From positions 873,188-913,390 of the forward strand of contig NW_006767434.1 of the NCBI RefSeq assembly GCF_000264995.1: a stretch of 40,203 nucleotides of DNA. Reading direction: 5' to 3'. Origin of the DNA: Punctularia strigosozonata HHB-11173 SS5 (taxonomy: Eukaryota; Basidiomycota; Agaricomycetes; Corticiales; Punctulariaceae). Positions within the stretch are counted from its first letter, which is position 1; every line of letters starts with the position of its first letter. Under the pieces are notes generated by a model. It was not told where the DNA came from and ran no database searches. It saw nothing but the letters and a program-made list of their open reading frames with translations. Below are positions 10,433 to 20,805 of this stretch, piece by piece. The position numbers and the translations under genes were made by a program.

Positions 10433-11401
10433 ATGCCTCGTGCTGAAGGTATTCAGACTATACACTCAATGACTGCCTGATTCTGACTCGTTGATACAGT
10501 TGGAACGCCAAAGTACTTGGCGAACAAGATGAAGTCCAAGGGGCTGCAGCGCTTGCGGTGGTACTGCCAAGTCTGCGAGAAACAATGCCGGGATGAAAAC
10601 GGCTTCAAGTGTCATGCGCAGTCCGAGTCGCATCTACGACAGATGCTCGTCGTAGGCGAGAACGCTGGCCGGCACATCTCGGATTTTTCGCAACAGTTCC
10701 AATATGATTTCGTTCAGCTGCTCTCGAGAAGGTGAACCGTCTCTAGCTACCCCTGTTTCCATACGCTCACGCATTCTCCCTGCCGTAGATTTGGCACGAA
10801 GCGGGTGAAGGCAAACACGGTTTACCAAGAATTCATCCAGGATAAGAACCATTTGCACATGAACGCCACCCGCTGGGTGACCCTGACCGAGTTCATCAAG
10901 CACCTTGGTCGCTCCGGTATTGCGCGCGTCGACGAGACAGAGAAAGGCTGGTTCATCGCCTGGATCGACAACTCACCGAAGGCACTCGCGAAGCAGGAGG
11001 CGTCGATGAAGAAGGACCGCATGACGATGTCGGATGAGCAACGCGAGCGGCTACTCATCCAGGAACAGATCGAGCGTGCACGGGAGGAGGCTGCTGAGGC
11101 GGGCCCTAGCCGCGCCAAATCCGTGGAGATACCAGAAGAGGAGAAAGTGCTGAAGCGGGAGGAAGGGAAGGAGAAGGTTACGCTGTCTTTGTCCTTGAAA
11201 GCGCCCGCTCTGGCCCAGGCTCCCGCTGCTCCAGTCACTGCTCCAGCGCCCGTCAAGTTTAACGCATTCAAAGCCGCTGCGAAACCTGCTGCGGTCAACC
11301 CTTTAAAGCGACCCAATCCGTTGAAGGCTGCTGGGAAAGCATCGAATGCAGAGCAAGATGCAAAGCGGCGGAAGATGGAGAGTCCAGCTCTGACCGCGTA
11401 G
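10433..11401 (+). CDS. KIN17: KIN17 family DNA/RNA-binding protein
   Basis: Conserved nuclear protein linked to DNA replication, UV response and pre-mRNA processing. Three exons: 10433–10448 (only 16 nt), 10500–10731, 10789–11401; 286 aa. After MPRAEVGTPKYLANKMKSKG comes an atypical C2H2 zinc finger, C28/C31 and H44/H50 (WYCQVCEKQCRDENGFKCH). The winged-helix domain follows (about 51–160: FVQLLSRRFGTKRVKANTVY, HMNATRWVTLTEFIKHLGR, WFIAWIDNSP), then a charged helix (MSDEQRERLLIQEQIERA). The C-terminal 100 residues are Ala/Pro/Lys-rich with a KRRK basic patch. The KOW/SH3-like tail of animal KIN17 is absent, as in other fungi. It converges on the next gene with only 96 bp between stop codons. 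Confidence 0.93.
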
Positions 11402-11497
11402 GCGCGTTAGTATCGTGTATCTTTATCCCGCTTTCTCTGGTTGTATTTCAGCACCTTCGTTCTCTCTTATTGTACTAAAATCGCGTATAACTGCAAT

Positions 11498-13409
11498 CTA
11501 CTCGCCAAGTGCATGTTCGATGCTGCCCCGGCCCGCTGAATCTCCTGCTGTGGATGCCTCCCACAACACGCGCTGACACCACACCCCGACCTGCGAGCTC
11601 TTGACATAGCACAACACCTGCGATAACACCGTCCTATCGTCCATTCCCCCTTTATCGGATGGCTGAAGCACTTTGCCGTAATTCCAATTCATCGCGATTC
11701 GGTGCTCTTGCAGCAGCAAGCGCAGCTCCCACCAGCGCTCAGGAGAGATGCGATGGTTCAAGGATAGCGCAGGCCGGTACCTTGGGGCGAACCATTGTAT
11801 GCATGCAAGCGCAACGCCTTCGTGCAACTCCTGGCCATGACGGATGAACGCGTCTGGAAATAACAGCCTGTGTCCACGGTCAGCGGACATGGCACCCTTG
11901 GAATACGCAATCGACGTTACCACCTTGCACGAAAAAGCGGAATCCATAGGTTGTCCCAAGCGTACTGGGGATCGACCTGTCCTCCGGAGTAGAATTTGGT
12001 GACGATTCCTACAAGCCCACGACACTCGAACGGATTCTGTGATGTGCCCAGTTGAAACCAAAACATTTCTACGACGTCCTTTGAGGGCACCGTATCGGGG
12101 TATTCGAACAAAGAGCGCATGGAATCGCTTCTGCCTGCGAAGTACATGCCTAACGGCACCGCGTCCGGCGCTCTTCACCCATAAGCGGTCATAACGGGTA
12201 CCCCGAAAGCATCACTCACTTCATGTGCGCAAAAACTCCCCGGATGGCAGTTGCGAGCGGCTCTCGTAACTCGTTTGGAATCTCTTGGGCTGGCGGCAGT
12301 CTCTTGGACGGGCCATTGATATCCATCGTGACCTTGTCTAATGCCTCCAGAGCACGACGATGCGTGGCAGAGAGGCAATGCGCAGCCTGTCTCGCAGATA
12401 TCACGATAAGTTCGTTCCGCCCAGACATGATCGGTTCTTTCGCGAGCATTCCTACAATTCGCGCGGACCCTATCTCGACGAACTTGTCGGCGAACACGGG
12501 GTGGAAGCAGCTGAGGGCCGCGATGTACCATATACCGTGCAATCGGACGGAGATGTTGTCACTCCTACAGCCAACGTCCGTGAGACACTCGAAGTATCGA
12601 TTGACTCGTACTTACATGAGCAGCCCATTGACATCAGTCCAGCGGGCATTTGCGCTATTGTATGAAGTTATGACAAGGGCATATTGCCCCCGACAACGTA
12701 AGCAGTGGAATCCACGGAAGTGGTCCAGAAGACGGTCCCAGCAAGATTCGAAGAGTTCCGAGTTTGTGAGTCGGGGGAAACCCTCTTGCGCGTTGATCTT
12801 CCTGGCTTTGCAACTCACATCATCGCAGGGCGTCCATTGGGCGAAATCCGTGTTCGACGGAGCAAGCAAACGTGATACCAGAGCGGTAGGTCCGAAACCA
12901 AGTTTATGTGCCATAGACCCGACCACCGCCTCGAGCGGACGTCCACCTTGAGAGAGGAAGTTATCGATGGTTCTACCAGCCCCTGGCAGCCCGGAGATCG
13001 TGCTGTTGCTGCCTTCCTCATCACTTATCAGACGCAGCTATACCCGTGAACAATGGGAAGTAAGAACCGGTTGCTACAGTCCATGCATCAGGGTCGATCC
13101 CGTCGAGGACATGGCCAGCTGCAGGCAACAATCCTGTGGGAGAAGGTCCTGCAACCCCGTACTCGTCACCGTTCGTGCCAGCACTGCCCGGCCGACCTCC
13201 AACCAGAGCGCTGATAGTGGAGCCCAGTCGCCTCCCGCCGCGAGAGAGCCAATGATCAAGCGTTCGCCCTATTCCGGTGCGATTTGTTGCAGTGCTGTCC
13301 GTTGCTAGGGTCGTGTGTAAGAGGGTAGAAAAAGCAGCGTTAACGTTGGCCGCTCAGGCTCACCAGTTAACACAGACCATATGTCAGGATCTATCCCGAT
13401 TGTGGACAT
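11498..13409 (-). CDS. Unknown protein with a tandem N-terminal exon duplication
   Basis: I do not recognise the family. Model, minus strand: 13409–13364, 13304–13068, 13012–12616, 12564–12220, 12130–11924, 11867–11498; 533 aa. The N-terminus has two copies of one unit about 79 residues apart: GIDPDIWSVLT then GIGRTLDHWLSRGGRRL, and GIDPDAWTVAT then GAGRTIDNFLSQGGRPL. Each copy is interrupted by a phase-1 intron at the same point. The C-terminal two thirds look helical and globular (RLHGIWYIAALSCFHPVFAD, SLFEYPDTVPSKDVVEMFWF, ISPERWWELRLLLQEHR). No signal peptide or membrane segment. GTGAGT at 12813–12818 looks like a donor, but I found no in-frame acceptor, so exon 3 reads through it. Upstream exons before 13409 are possible. 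Confidence 0.65.
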
Positions 13410-13732
13410 CGATCGAGCGCCAATGTAGGACCATCTCAGAGCGTATCCAAAATGTATCTGTCAGAAAGCACAATCTACGACTGTCACTGTGTGAGAGCAG
13501 TGGGGCGATGGATCGTGTCCCACGCTGCGGCTCATGACCTGATGCAGACGCAGTCACACAAAGATTGACTTGATTCTATTGGGGTATACGTACAGATGCA
13601 GATTTGCAACGTGGTTTGTCGAGTTGACAGATAATTTATTCATACAAATATTCATAGATGTGGACAAGACGCGCCCGGTTCCCTCCCAACCCCATAATTT
13701 ACCTGAATTTCCTGCAGATCTGAAGGTCGAAT
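13410..13732 (-). other. Interval between two tandem minus-strand genes
   Basis: This 323-bp gap holds the 3' region of the GH18 gene and the promoter of the repeat-bearing gene. An acceptor-like pyrimidine-CAG a short way upstream of 13409 leaves room for a further 5' exon, which I could not define. Confidence 0.4.
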
Positions 13733-15391
13733 TTACTCTGGGAAGGATTGAGAGCGTACAGTCTGGATCCACGATGCGGCGGCATCCGGGAACTGCGATA
13801 TCAATCAAAGTTAGCTACTGCTGCTTCCGGAACATCCACTGTCGAAGGCTTACCTCCCAGACCATGGCACCTGCGCTCCAGCCTTTCGCTTTTGCTTGAG
13901 AAAGGCATCCCGCTAGCGTCGTCGGATCGATGAAACCATTCGATGCATCACCCTGAACAGCAATAAATGATGTTAATACTAAGATGCTGCGACACCGGAG
14001 CACGGTGCGTACCGAGTTAGCAGGTTTTCCGATAACAAGCTTGTTGATGGGCACCCCGGAAGCGGAGATTTGGAACAAAGCCGAATTTGGCCAGGTGCTC
14101 GAGGATGTTGTAAGGAGGCCGGAGCACGTTGTATATTCGGTTGTACCCTCTGTCGAAGGAGCAGTGAGCTCGGAATATTTCACCGGAAGACTAACGTACG
14201 ATTATAGAATTGGACGTTATACTGTATCGATAGGACAATGAGCGGACTCCCTTTGATGTATCTTCGAAAAGCTTACCCAGTCAATCAAGCTTCCCACATT
14301 TTTGTCCACGGTCAGATAAGCTCCTCCACCGAATTTACCTGGCGAGAACCTACGTATGTGATTCGGCGTTAGCAACCATCAAGAAGACGCAACGATGCAC
14401 CAAAACAGGATTGCTCACCACGGGGCAACAGCTGGTAACCAGTTTGGGAAGTATGTAAGTCAGGCATAGAAGCGCTTGCCAGTAGGAACTCACGCGCGTG
14501 GGTGATGATGAAAGAACCGGACGGGAGTTGCGACCGAAGCTGCGTCGTGAAAGTTGTCAACCATGCCTCGGCCTTTCCGTCCCCGGCATCTATCGCATTG
14601 AAATCCTGCAGGAAAAGCAAGTAATCAGTAAGGACGACGATAGACAGCAAGGTCGGGCATACTTCGTAGTCCACGTCAATGCCGTCGAGATCGAATTCCT
14701 TGACCCATGCAGCGAACGTGTTTGCAACACCGACCGGATCAGCACCGGTAGAAGTGGGCGCATCGGTGGAGCCGAAGGCGGAGACCTTTGGATCAAGGTC
14801 ACGAGGTCAGCAATAAGAACGAGCCTATAACCAATCGAGGATTACCATAAGCTTGATCCCAGCAGCTGCATACTCGGCTTTCACGCTGGTGCGCTCCGCC
14901 GCCGTGAGTTGAGTCCACTCTTCAGCCTTATCGAACGCTCCCTCCGTGAGAAGGAAGGACAAAATACTATATTTCCACGTGAGCAATTTAGGAGATAAGA
15001 GAGCATTTTCTATAGCACTCACAAGACATTGAAGCCCTGGCACGCCTCATCAATGCTGGGGCAGAAATATAAGAAGCTGGATGCATACCTGGACGACCGA
15101 TGGTGCCGGAGGGCCTGTCTCGCCAGATACAAACCTGTCACTGTAGACGACCTGTCAGGACGTCAGCGAACATGATTCTGCAAGGCGTATATACAATCTG
15201 ACCCAGTGAGGCGGGGCAGGCGTAGCGGCAGCGGCATTGGTGCTGTTGGACGCATGTTTTGCACGGGAGAGAACCTCGCGAGCGGCTGGGCTGAGACCCT
15301 CAGGGATGACCGGTGAAGCGTATGCGCCACAAGTCAAGAGAACCGAAACTGCCAAAAGCGCGGACAAGGAAGAACGCAGTGCAGCGAGCAT
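13733..15391 (-). CDS. Secreted GH18 chitinase/endo-glucosaminidase-like protein
   Basis: Family 18 glycoside hydrolase, cleaving β-1,4-N-acetylglucosamine links (chitin or N-glycan core). Twelve exons, minus strand: 15391–15203, 15151–15089, 15036–15023, 14966–14846, 14785–14663, 14605–14494, 14431–14419, 14349–14277, 14221–14200, 14149–14013, 13952–13854, 13792–13733; 341 aa. A signal peptide covers about 1–25 (SALLAVSVLLTCGAYA, then SPV). The catalytic DxxDxDxE motif is intact: DGIDVDYE with the acid/base at E170. Other barrel strands include GFNVFILSFLLTEGAF, GIKLMV, GSFIITHAPVAPWF, YNVQFYNQ and GWSAGAMVWEF, the last carrying the conserved Trp near the barrel end. Two exons are 14 and 13 nt. 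No carbohydrate-binding module. A TATA box sits about 70 bp upstream. Role in wall remodelling or nutrition is inference; the substrate cannot be told. Confidence 0.93.
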
Positions 15392-15456
15392 CGTGTCTTG
15401 CGTCGGCAGGAGTTCGAGCCCTGGGTCTCGCTGGGACAACCTGAATCGACCTCCTC

Positions 15457-15464
15457 GTTTTATA
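15457..15464 (-). promoter_or_regulatory. TATA box of the GH18 gene
   Basis: On the minus strand the sequence is TATAAAAC, about 66–73 bp before the ATG at 15391. That is a plausible core-promoter distance for a gene with a short leader. Confidence 0.6.
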
Positions 15465-17406
15465 CTCGGGAAACTGAACGACGCAACAATAACATTCCCA
15501 CTTTCCGATCCCGAAAACGGTGGCCGGCGTGGTGTTTGGGCGTCGACCCGTAGTGAACAACCCGATGTAGCTCAGGTCCGCATGGACGACCGATTTGTTC
15601 TCCCGTGCGCGTCCAGCCAGCTCGATGTAAATGGAAGGACTGAGCGGGCTAGATTGTCAAGAAGGCATGGCGACACATGAGCGTAGTACGCCGGCGAAGG
15701 GCGCAGAGGGCCCCGAAACGCCGTGTGACTTCCGACACGTATGCGTTGCGGCATCGACCGACGCTGTCTCGGGGCGACAAGAGCGAGCGTAATGCAGGAT
15801 TTTGCTTGCCGCGCGAAGTCACCCATGAGAGAGCAAAGTTCTAGCACGGAAAGAGCACCTGGCTCCGAGCTTTCTGCGATAAGAGAAATCATCGCCATGT
15901 ATGGACGGGGTGGTCAGGATGCTAACTCAGCATTGATAAGACTTTGCTGGCACAGGACCACTGTCGACATTGGGAAGGCAAGGTCGGGAAACTGGTGAGA
16001 TCTGAGAAGCAGCCGGATAGCGCGGACTGGACTGCTCGACATATTGTGCGGCAGTCGCTAGGCTCTTCAACCAATCATATGCACGGCACCGACGAGGGTT
16101 AGAACGCGAGTGAGATTAGTAGGGCTCAATTTAGCACAGAACTGCCGGAACAGAGATGACGCTCGAGAATTGGCGATGGTGGTTCGCGTTAAAGAACGAT
16201 CCTGGCTGGGAAAACTGGGTATCTCGGGCTGTCGGCGAAAACCTTGCCGGACGAGCCTCATCAGAGCAAAGCCTACTGAACATGTGGAGACCCTTGCATC
16301 GCAAGCCTATTGCAGGAAATTTGGGAAGTTGAACGGAGGCGATAGCAATCAGCTGGGTCGGCCGTTTGCCTTTCAAATTTACATCCGCCTCAGGTGGACA
16401 CATGCTTCCATTTCACGGAGATCGAGCGAAATCGCATTCACGCTCATGTTGCCATGCAAGACGGGCTGCAAACTAGATACCACACCATCTATGTAAAGCT
16501 CAAGCTAATTGGAGGTATCTTGTGCCGGATATTGAGCGCCCCATGCCGTAGTGTTCGCAGACAGTAGGACTCCTACGTCGCTGTCGTTGACAAACTCGGC
16601 ATTGCTTCCTCCATCTCTACCGCGTGTTCCTGGTTCACCGAGGGAAGAGCATACGCCTCTTCGATGTTGAATTCGAAGACATCCCGAAGATAAGGGGGCG
16701 AAAGGGGTAGAAGCGGGTTCAAGCACAGTGCCAAAGTCGGAAGGAGCCGACGGGTGGTATCGAATGCCTGGGCCCGGACGTTCTGTGCAGGGGTATCCTG
16801 GATCGACCTGGAGAACCTCGAGCCTCGTTCGCTGTCATCCAGTGATGATACTAGGAATACGAATATAAATGTCCCTGCAAACCGACAATGTTCCTGCCGA
16901 TTTCTGTTCTTACAGCAGGGTTTCGGCACCGAGGGTATCCCTCTACAGTATATCATGAGCAAGGAGTGGAACTTGTGATGTATGGATGTCGTAGCACGCT
17001 AGGCTCCTGCAACCGGTGTTGGCAAGGCGCACGCGGTATTCGATCCACTCCGTCAAACCGAATCAGGTCAAAGGTTCCGAGGGAGGTTTCAATGAACATC
17101 CCACCAGAGATGGAGACAAAGAAGATCTGAATTGCAGCGAGCGTTGGACGACCCCGGAAGCAAGCGAGGAAGTGACGCGGCGGGTCACTAGTGACTTCGC
17201 AACAGGCAAAAACATTCAACGGTACCGCCTCCTAGCAGACATGCATTCTCCGTGTGCAATCTGAGAGCTCGGTAAAGACTGGACAGTGTGATGCCATAAG
17301 AGAGCATAAACATGGCTGAAGAGTGGGCGAAGTTGGATCCGACGCGGTCATGGCTGCGGTCAAGACGCGTCTCCAGTGACGTCCACCACCACCCTACCAC
17401 CAGACC
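15465..17406. other. 1.9-kb divergent intergenic region
   Basis: It lies between the GH18 gene (minus) and the coiled-coil gene (plus). Both strands have open frames up to about 130 codons (for example 16573–16962 minus, 16110–16496 plus), but none shows consistent codon bias, splice-linked exons or a recognisable motif. I see no transposon ends or tandem repeats. Presumably long upstream regulatory DNA or old relics. Confidence 0.45.
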
Positions 17407-18928
17407 ATGCTCGCAACCACAGTCTCACCACTAACCGTACAACTAAGGGCAACTCTTGCTGTCAGTAAGGCCTCTATAGACTCATAAGGTCTCGGACTCA
17501 AGAATCTACAGCTCTCAGAAGAGGCAGATCAGGCGCTTGCGTCTCTCACACATGAACACACCCAGATCACAGCCGAGGCTCACAATTTACGGAAGGAGCG
17601 CGACGACGCGACGAAAGCGTTACACGCATCCAAACAACAGGCTCAGACGTGGAAGCAAGCGGTGGACGAATGGACTGCGACCGCGGATAGGTGGAAAGCG
17701 CAGGCAGATAGACGCGAGCTCGTTGTGCGTGCAACTCCTATGGTTCAGCGATACTGATACTGAGCGTTGCCGAGACAGATCAACCAACATGTTGAGACGA
17801 TATCTCAGCTCGAACGTGAGTCCGAACGATGGAAGGAACAGTGTACGAGCTTGCAGCAAACCTTCAAGGAGACGGTTTCGCAGCTGCGCATGGACGCCGA
17901 GCATTGGAGGGAGCAATGTCGTCAGCTCGAACAAGAACGCCACGAACTGGCCTCAAAGCATGATGCACTGCTCGCAGAACATAGGGTGCGCTACCAGTCC
18001 GCCATCAGAGGCAGGTCTTCCGGATATTCATGGCTCCTCAGGCTCGTGCGTATGCAACCCCAGCCAAGGCTGCATCTTCCAGGTCGTCCCAACCAAGCTC
18101 CAAAGCGTCAACAACTACACGACGCACCTCAGCACATGTGTCTACCTACGACGAAGATACTGAACAACCGCGGAGCCCGACCATGGTAGCCTATGACATC
18201 GTTTGGCACCCTGGCGAGCAGGCAAGCCAGTCGTCTTCGCGGCAGATCCATGCTGACTCTCATCAACACCACAACAGCGAACTTACGCGAAGGCACCCCG
18301 GCCGCAAGCATCCAGCGCTTCTGCCGCGCAGAGCCTGCAACACTCCATGCAGCCCGGGGAGTCTCGATTGATCCGACGCGTACATGCAGTTATCGAAGTG
18401 CCTGTAAAGGATGAAGACGACGAGAGCGCCAGCCGCGGTGCCCTCCGTTCTCAGTCAGGCTCACACTCCGCCGCTGAATCAGACGCCGATGAGCCAAGCC
18501 AGCAGCCGGAGCGGGGGAAGAAACGGCCACGTCGGGAGAGCGCACGCCGCGTGATCTCGTACGACGACGCGTACACGAACGATGATCTTGACGACCCTTC
18601 CGATGAGGATGCTAGGGTGCCTTCCGCAAGCCGCCGACTCAAGCGACTTACCGTCGAAGACGACGAGGACGAGTTGATGATTGGCGCAAAGGTACGCGCT
18701 ATGATGCAGCCACAGAACCCCATCTCATGCGACATAACTCTTCAGAATGATCGACAAGAAATATACGGTAGACAGCGTGTTGGCGAATCTGCGCGACCAC
18801 GCAAAATCAGACAAACAGCCGGCGCGGGTGCTTCTGGCACTGCACGGGCCTTGTCAGCAGGCAAGAAACATCCTCCAGGTCGGGAGCCGACCACCACAAA
18901 GGCCGGAAAGCCAAAGAAGAATCGGTGA
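17407..18928 (+). CDS. Coiled-coil protein with an acidic/basic nuclear-type tail
   Basis: Family not recognised. Model: 17407–17460, 17503–17724, 17779–17985, 18042–18185, 18278–18691, 18746–18928; 407 aa. Residues about 20–160 form a heptad-rich coiled coil with repeating Trp (QAQTWKQAVDEWTATADRWK, SERWKEQCTSLQQ, AEHWREQCRQLEQER). A Ser/Thr/Ala-rich linker follows, then a mixed-charge region with an NLS-like GKKRPRRESARR, acidic DDLDDPSDEDAR, the block RLKRLTVEDDEDELMIGAK, and a Lys-rich end (KAGKPKKNR). The coiled coil plus NLS suggests a dimeric nuclear scaffold, but that is inference. The first exon and the 42-nt first intron are the weakest part; the real start could lie elsewhere. Downstream exons are well supported by frame and splice sites. 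Confidence 0.7.
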
Positions 18929-19363
18929 TGCGTGAAAAGTACACGCTACTGAACGACGTACCGCAGACACCATTGCCTAAGGCATTCCAGCTACTGCCAG
19001 TTATGTATTGACTGTGCTTATCCATGCTATTGCTACGTGGACATGAGGACCGGTGTCGATGTACTCCCCCCGGTGATAGCAAAGTCATCCCAGGGCCGCC
19101 CGTGGCCGTTCCGACTCCCCCGGAGCTTGCGGAGGTTGGAGTTGGTTAACAGGTGGGATTTGGCGATCTCCTGGAAGATTGTGACTCTCTGTGACCACAC
19201 TGTGACTACCGCCAAAACGTGATTGAATCGTGATTCGAGCGTGATGTTTCGTAACATGTGGCGATGTCCAAACTCTGCCCCCGTTTATCACCGCCGTCAC
19301 TGAAGGCAAAGGCTAAAATCGTCAACAGGGACTCCCGCGCTATTTTGGAGTATTGTCCCTAAT
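18929..19363 (+). other. 3' flank of the coiled-coil gene
   Basis: No gene seen. Around 19180–19245 there are repeated short words (GTGAC and CGTGATT, each three times within about 60 bp), with no obvious larger structure. Confidence 0.4.
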
Positions 19364-19944
19364 ATGTCGGAAATGTCGGCCGATCAATGGGTCAGTCAGG
19401 GTTTTCCATTCGGGGTGTTAAAGGAATAGACCTGTCTTTTGAATTCAACTGCTTCATGGCTTTGCTCGGTGAGATATACGATCCAGGAAACAAAAATCAC
19501 CGTGAGCAATTCTCATGGTCTCCATACAATGCTAATGCCTCCGGGACAGTCACTCTTCCAATCTACGACGGCACCGTCGAGTTCAACACTCGCCCTGGTG
19601 GGAGTGAATCTCCTCCGGTCAACAAGAGCTGTGGCCCGTGGATCTCGATTTGCTCAACTGTAAAGGAACAACAGTTCTACGTTCCTGGAGTACGGCGACA
19701 TGAGTGAGTCTCCTGCCATGCATTCGGTGTTCTAATTCTCTATGTTAATTACTGTATAACAGTACCGATTTATGACGGGCGCAACATGTCCGAGGTTCAA
19801 CCAAACTCACCGGACTTCAAGCTGTCATCGCTCATGTCCTTCGAGGGCAACCTGAAGGGGACTATCTCTATGGTTGAGTTTAAAACGAATATGTGGATCA
19901 AGCAGAACGGTTCTTCCCAGATTTGCTCAACATCAAATCGGTGA
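19364..19944 (+). pseudogene. Short β-rich reading frames, possible relic of a small gene
   Basis: Two frames may belong together: 19387–19707 and 19763–19944, the second starting after a CAG acceptor and ending in TGA. An ATG at 19364 opens MSEMSADQWV. The peptides are rich in Ser/Thr/Gly and β-prone residues. Both contain a PIYDG block followed by an ICST block, which suggests an internal duplication. QW near the start and YDPGNKN recall the aegerolysin family faintly, but the conserved Cys/Gly core is not in register and frames conflict, so I make no assignment. If real, it is probably broken; expression evidence would decide. Confidence 0.25.
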
Positions 19945-20317
19945 CTGTTCTTGTTACTTGATATATTACTACCAGTGCACTGTAACTGCCGTGATGTGAT
20001 AGTACGTTAAATGCCTTAATTGCACCCATCCGCACGTCTACAACCAGAAATGAATCCTAGAAACGTCCCTGACCAAAACCGCCATGCACTCCACAATGGA
20101 CGGCGTTCATACAATGATACACTACCAAAGTATCTGACCGGCTGAGATCCGACACCGGTCCATCTCCCATTTTTTGTAGTGGATGAGGGCCGGTTCAGCT
20201 CCTGTAATACACCCATGAATGCTCTTTTTGCGGGCTCCCGGTAGCCGCCTACCTTTAGTATAGATCGGAGAGTATTCCTCTCCAGCCTGGTCAAACGGTC
20301 AAATGGGGAGTCGGACC

Positions 20318-20336
20318 GGCGCGCCCATGGCGCGCC
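20318..20336. repeat. Paired GGCGCGCC palindromes
   Basis: Two perfect 8-bp palindromes GGCGCGCC separated by CAT. This is unusual in a region that is otherwise less GC-rich. Confidence 0.9.
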
Positions 20337-20365
20337 ATACCCCCACGTGCATATGGCGTTCAGGA

Positions 20366-20538
20366 CAGGTGACCTGCACCTGTGCATTCGCCTGATGCTC
20401 AGGTGGGCAAAAAAAACCCTCCCCAGGTGAAATTGTTCTTCCCGACAGGTAAAATTCACCTGAAGGATTAACTATTTCACCCTCATGCTGGCAGCCCCAG
20501 TCCGAATATGAGGTAAAAGTTCACCTGCAACGCAGGTG
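20366..20538. repeat. Cluster of CAGGTG/CACCTG inverted motifs
   Basis: Seven exact copies of CAGGTG or its complement occur in 173 bp (20366, 20377, 20400, 20424, 20457, 20522, 20533), plus one CAGGTA at 20446. Several form inverted pairs that could fold into hairpins, and two share the longer context CAGGTGAAATT/AATTCACCTG. Not part of any gene I can see. It could be the remains of a short inverted-repeat element or an E-box-like regulatory cluster. Confidence 0.7.
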
Positions 20539-20805
20539 AGTTTGCCGACTATACATTATGGAATCACCCCGGGTAGCTGCACGGAAAGTAATGCATAAAT
20601 ATGAGACAAGAATGTAGTGTGGTAAGGTAACATGCAATGGAGGGCAACACTCTTCGGATACCTACTTGGTATTGGCGTTGGAGATTGCATATTGACGAAT
20701 AGGGACTGTTGCAAGGGCAATCCGCGTGCGCGATCGTCCTTGCCGGCAGGAGAGACATGAAGTCCATGACAGGGCGTGCAGAGATTGTTAAGTTCGGATA
20801 AAATG

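Noticed and set aside
11917-12178. Long minus-strand frame continuous from 12178 to 11498 without introns
   Set aside because: Its N-terminal half is Arg-rich out-of-frame sequence. Splicing at 12131 and 11868–11923 gives a normal globular composition and keeps frame.
12983-13043. Alternative intron 13043–12983 in the repeat-bearing gene
   Set aside because: It is in frame with good signals, but the 13067–13013 intron restores a gap-free match with the first repeat unit and places the intron at the homologous position.
16505-17219. Minus-strand frames upstream of the GH18 gene
   Set aside because: They cannot be joined with credible splice sites, and no family is recognisable; treated as intergenic.
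17986-18014. Introns of 23 or 29 nt in the coiled-coil gene
   Set aside because: Too short for the spliceosome. The acceptor at 18041 gives a normal 56-nt intron in the same phase.
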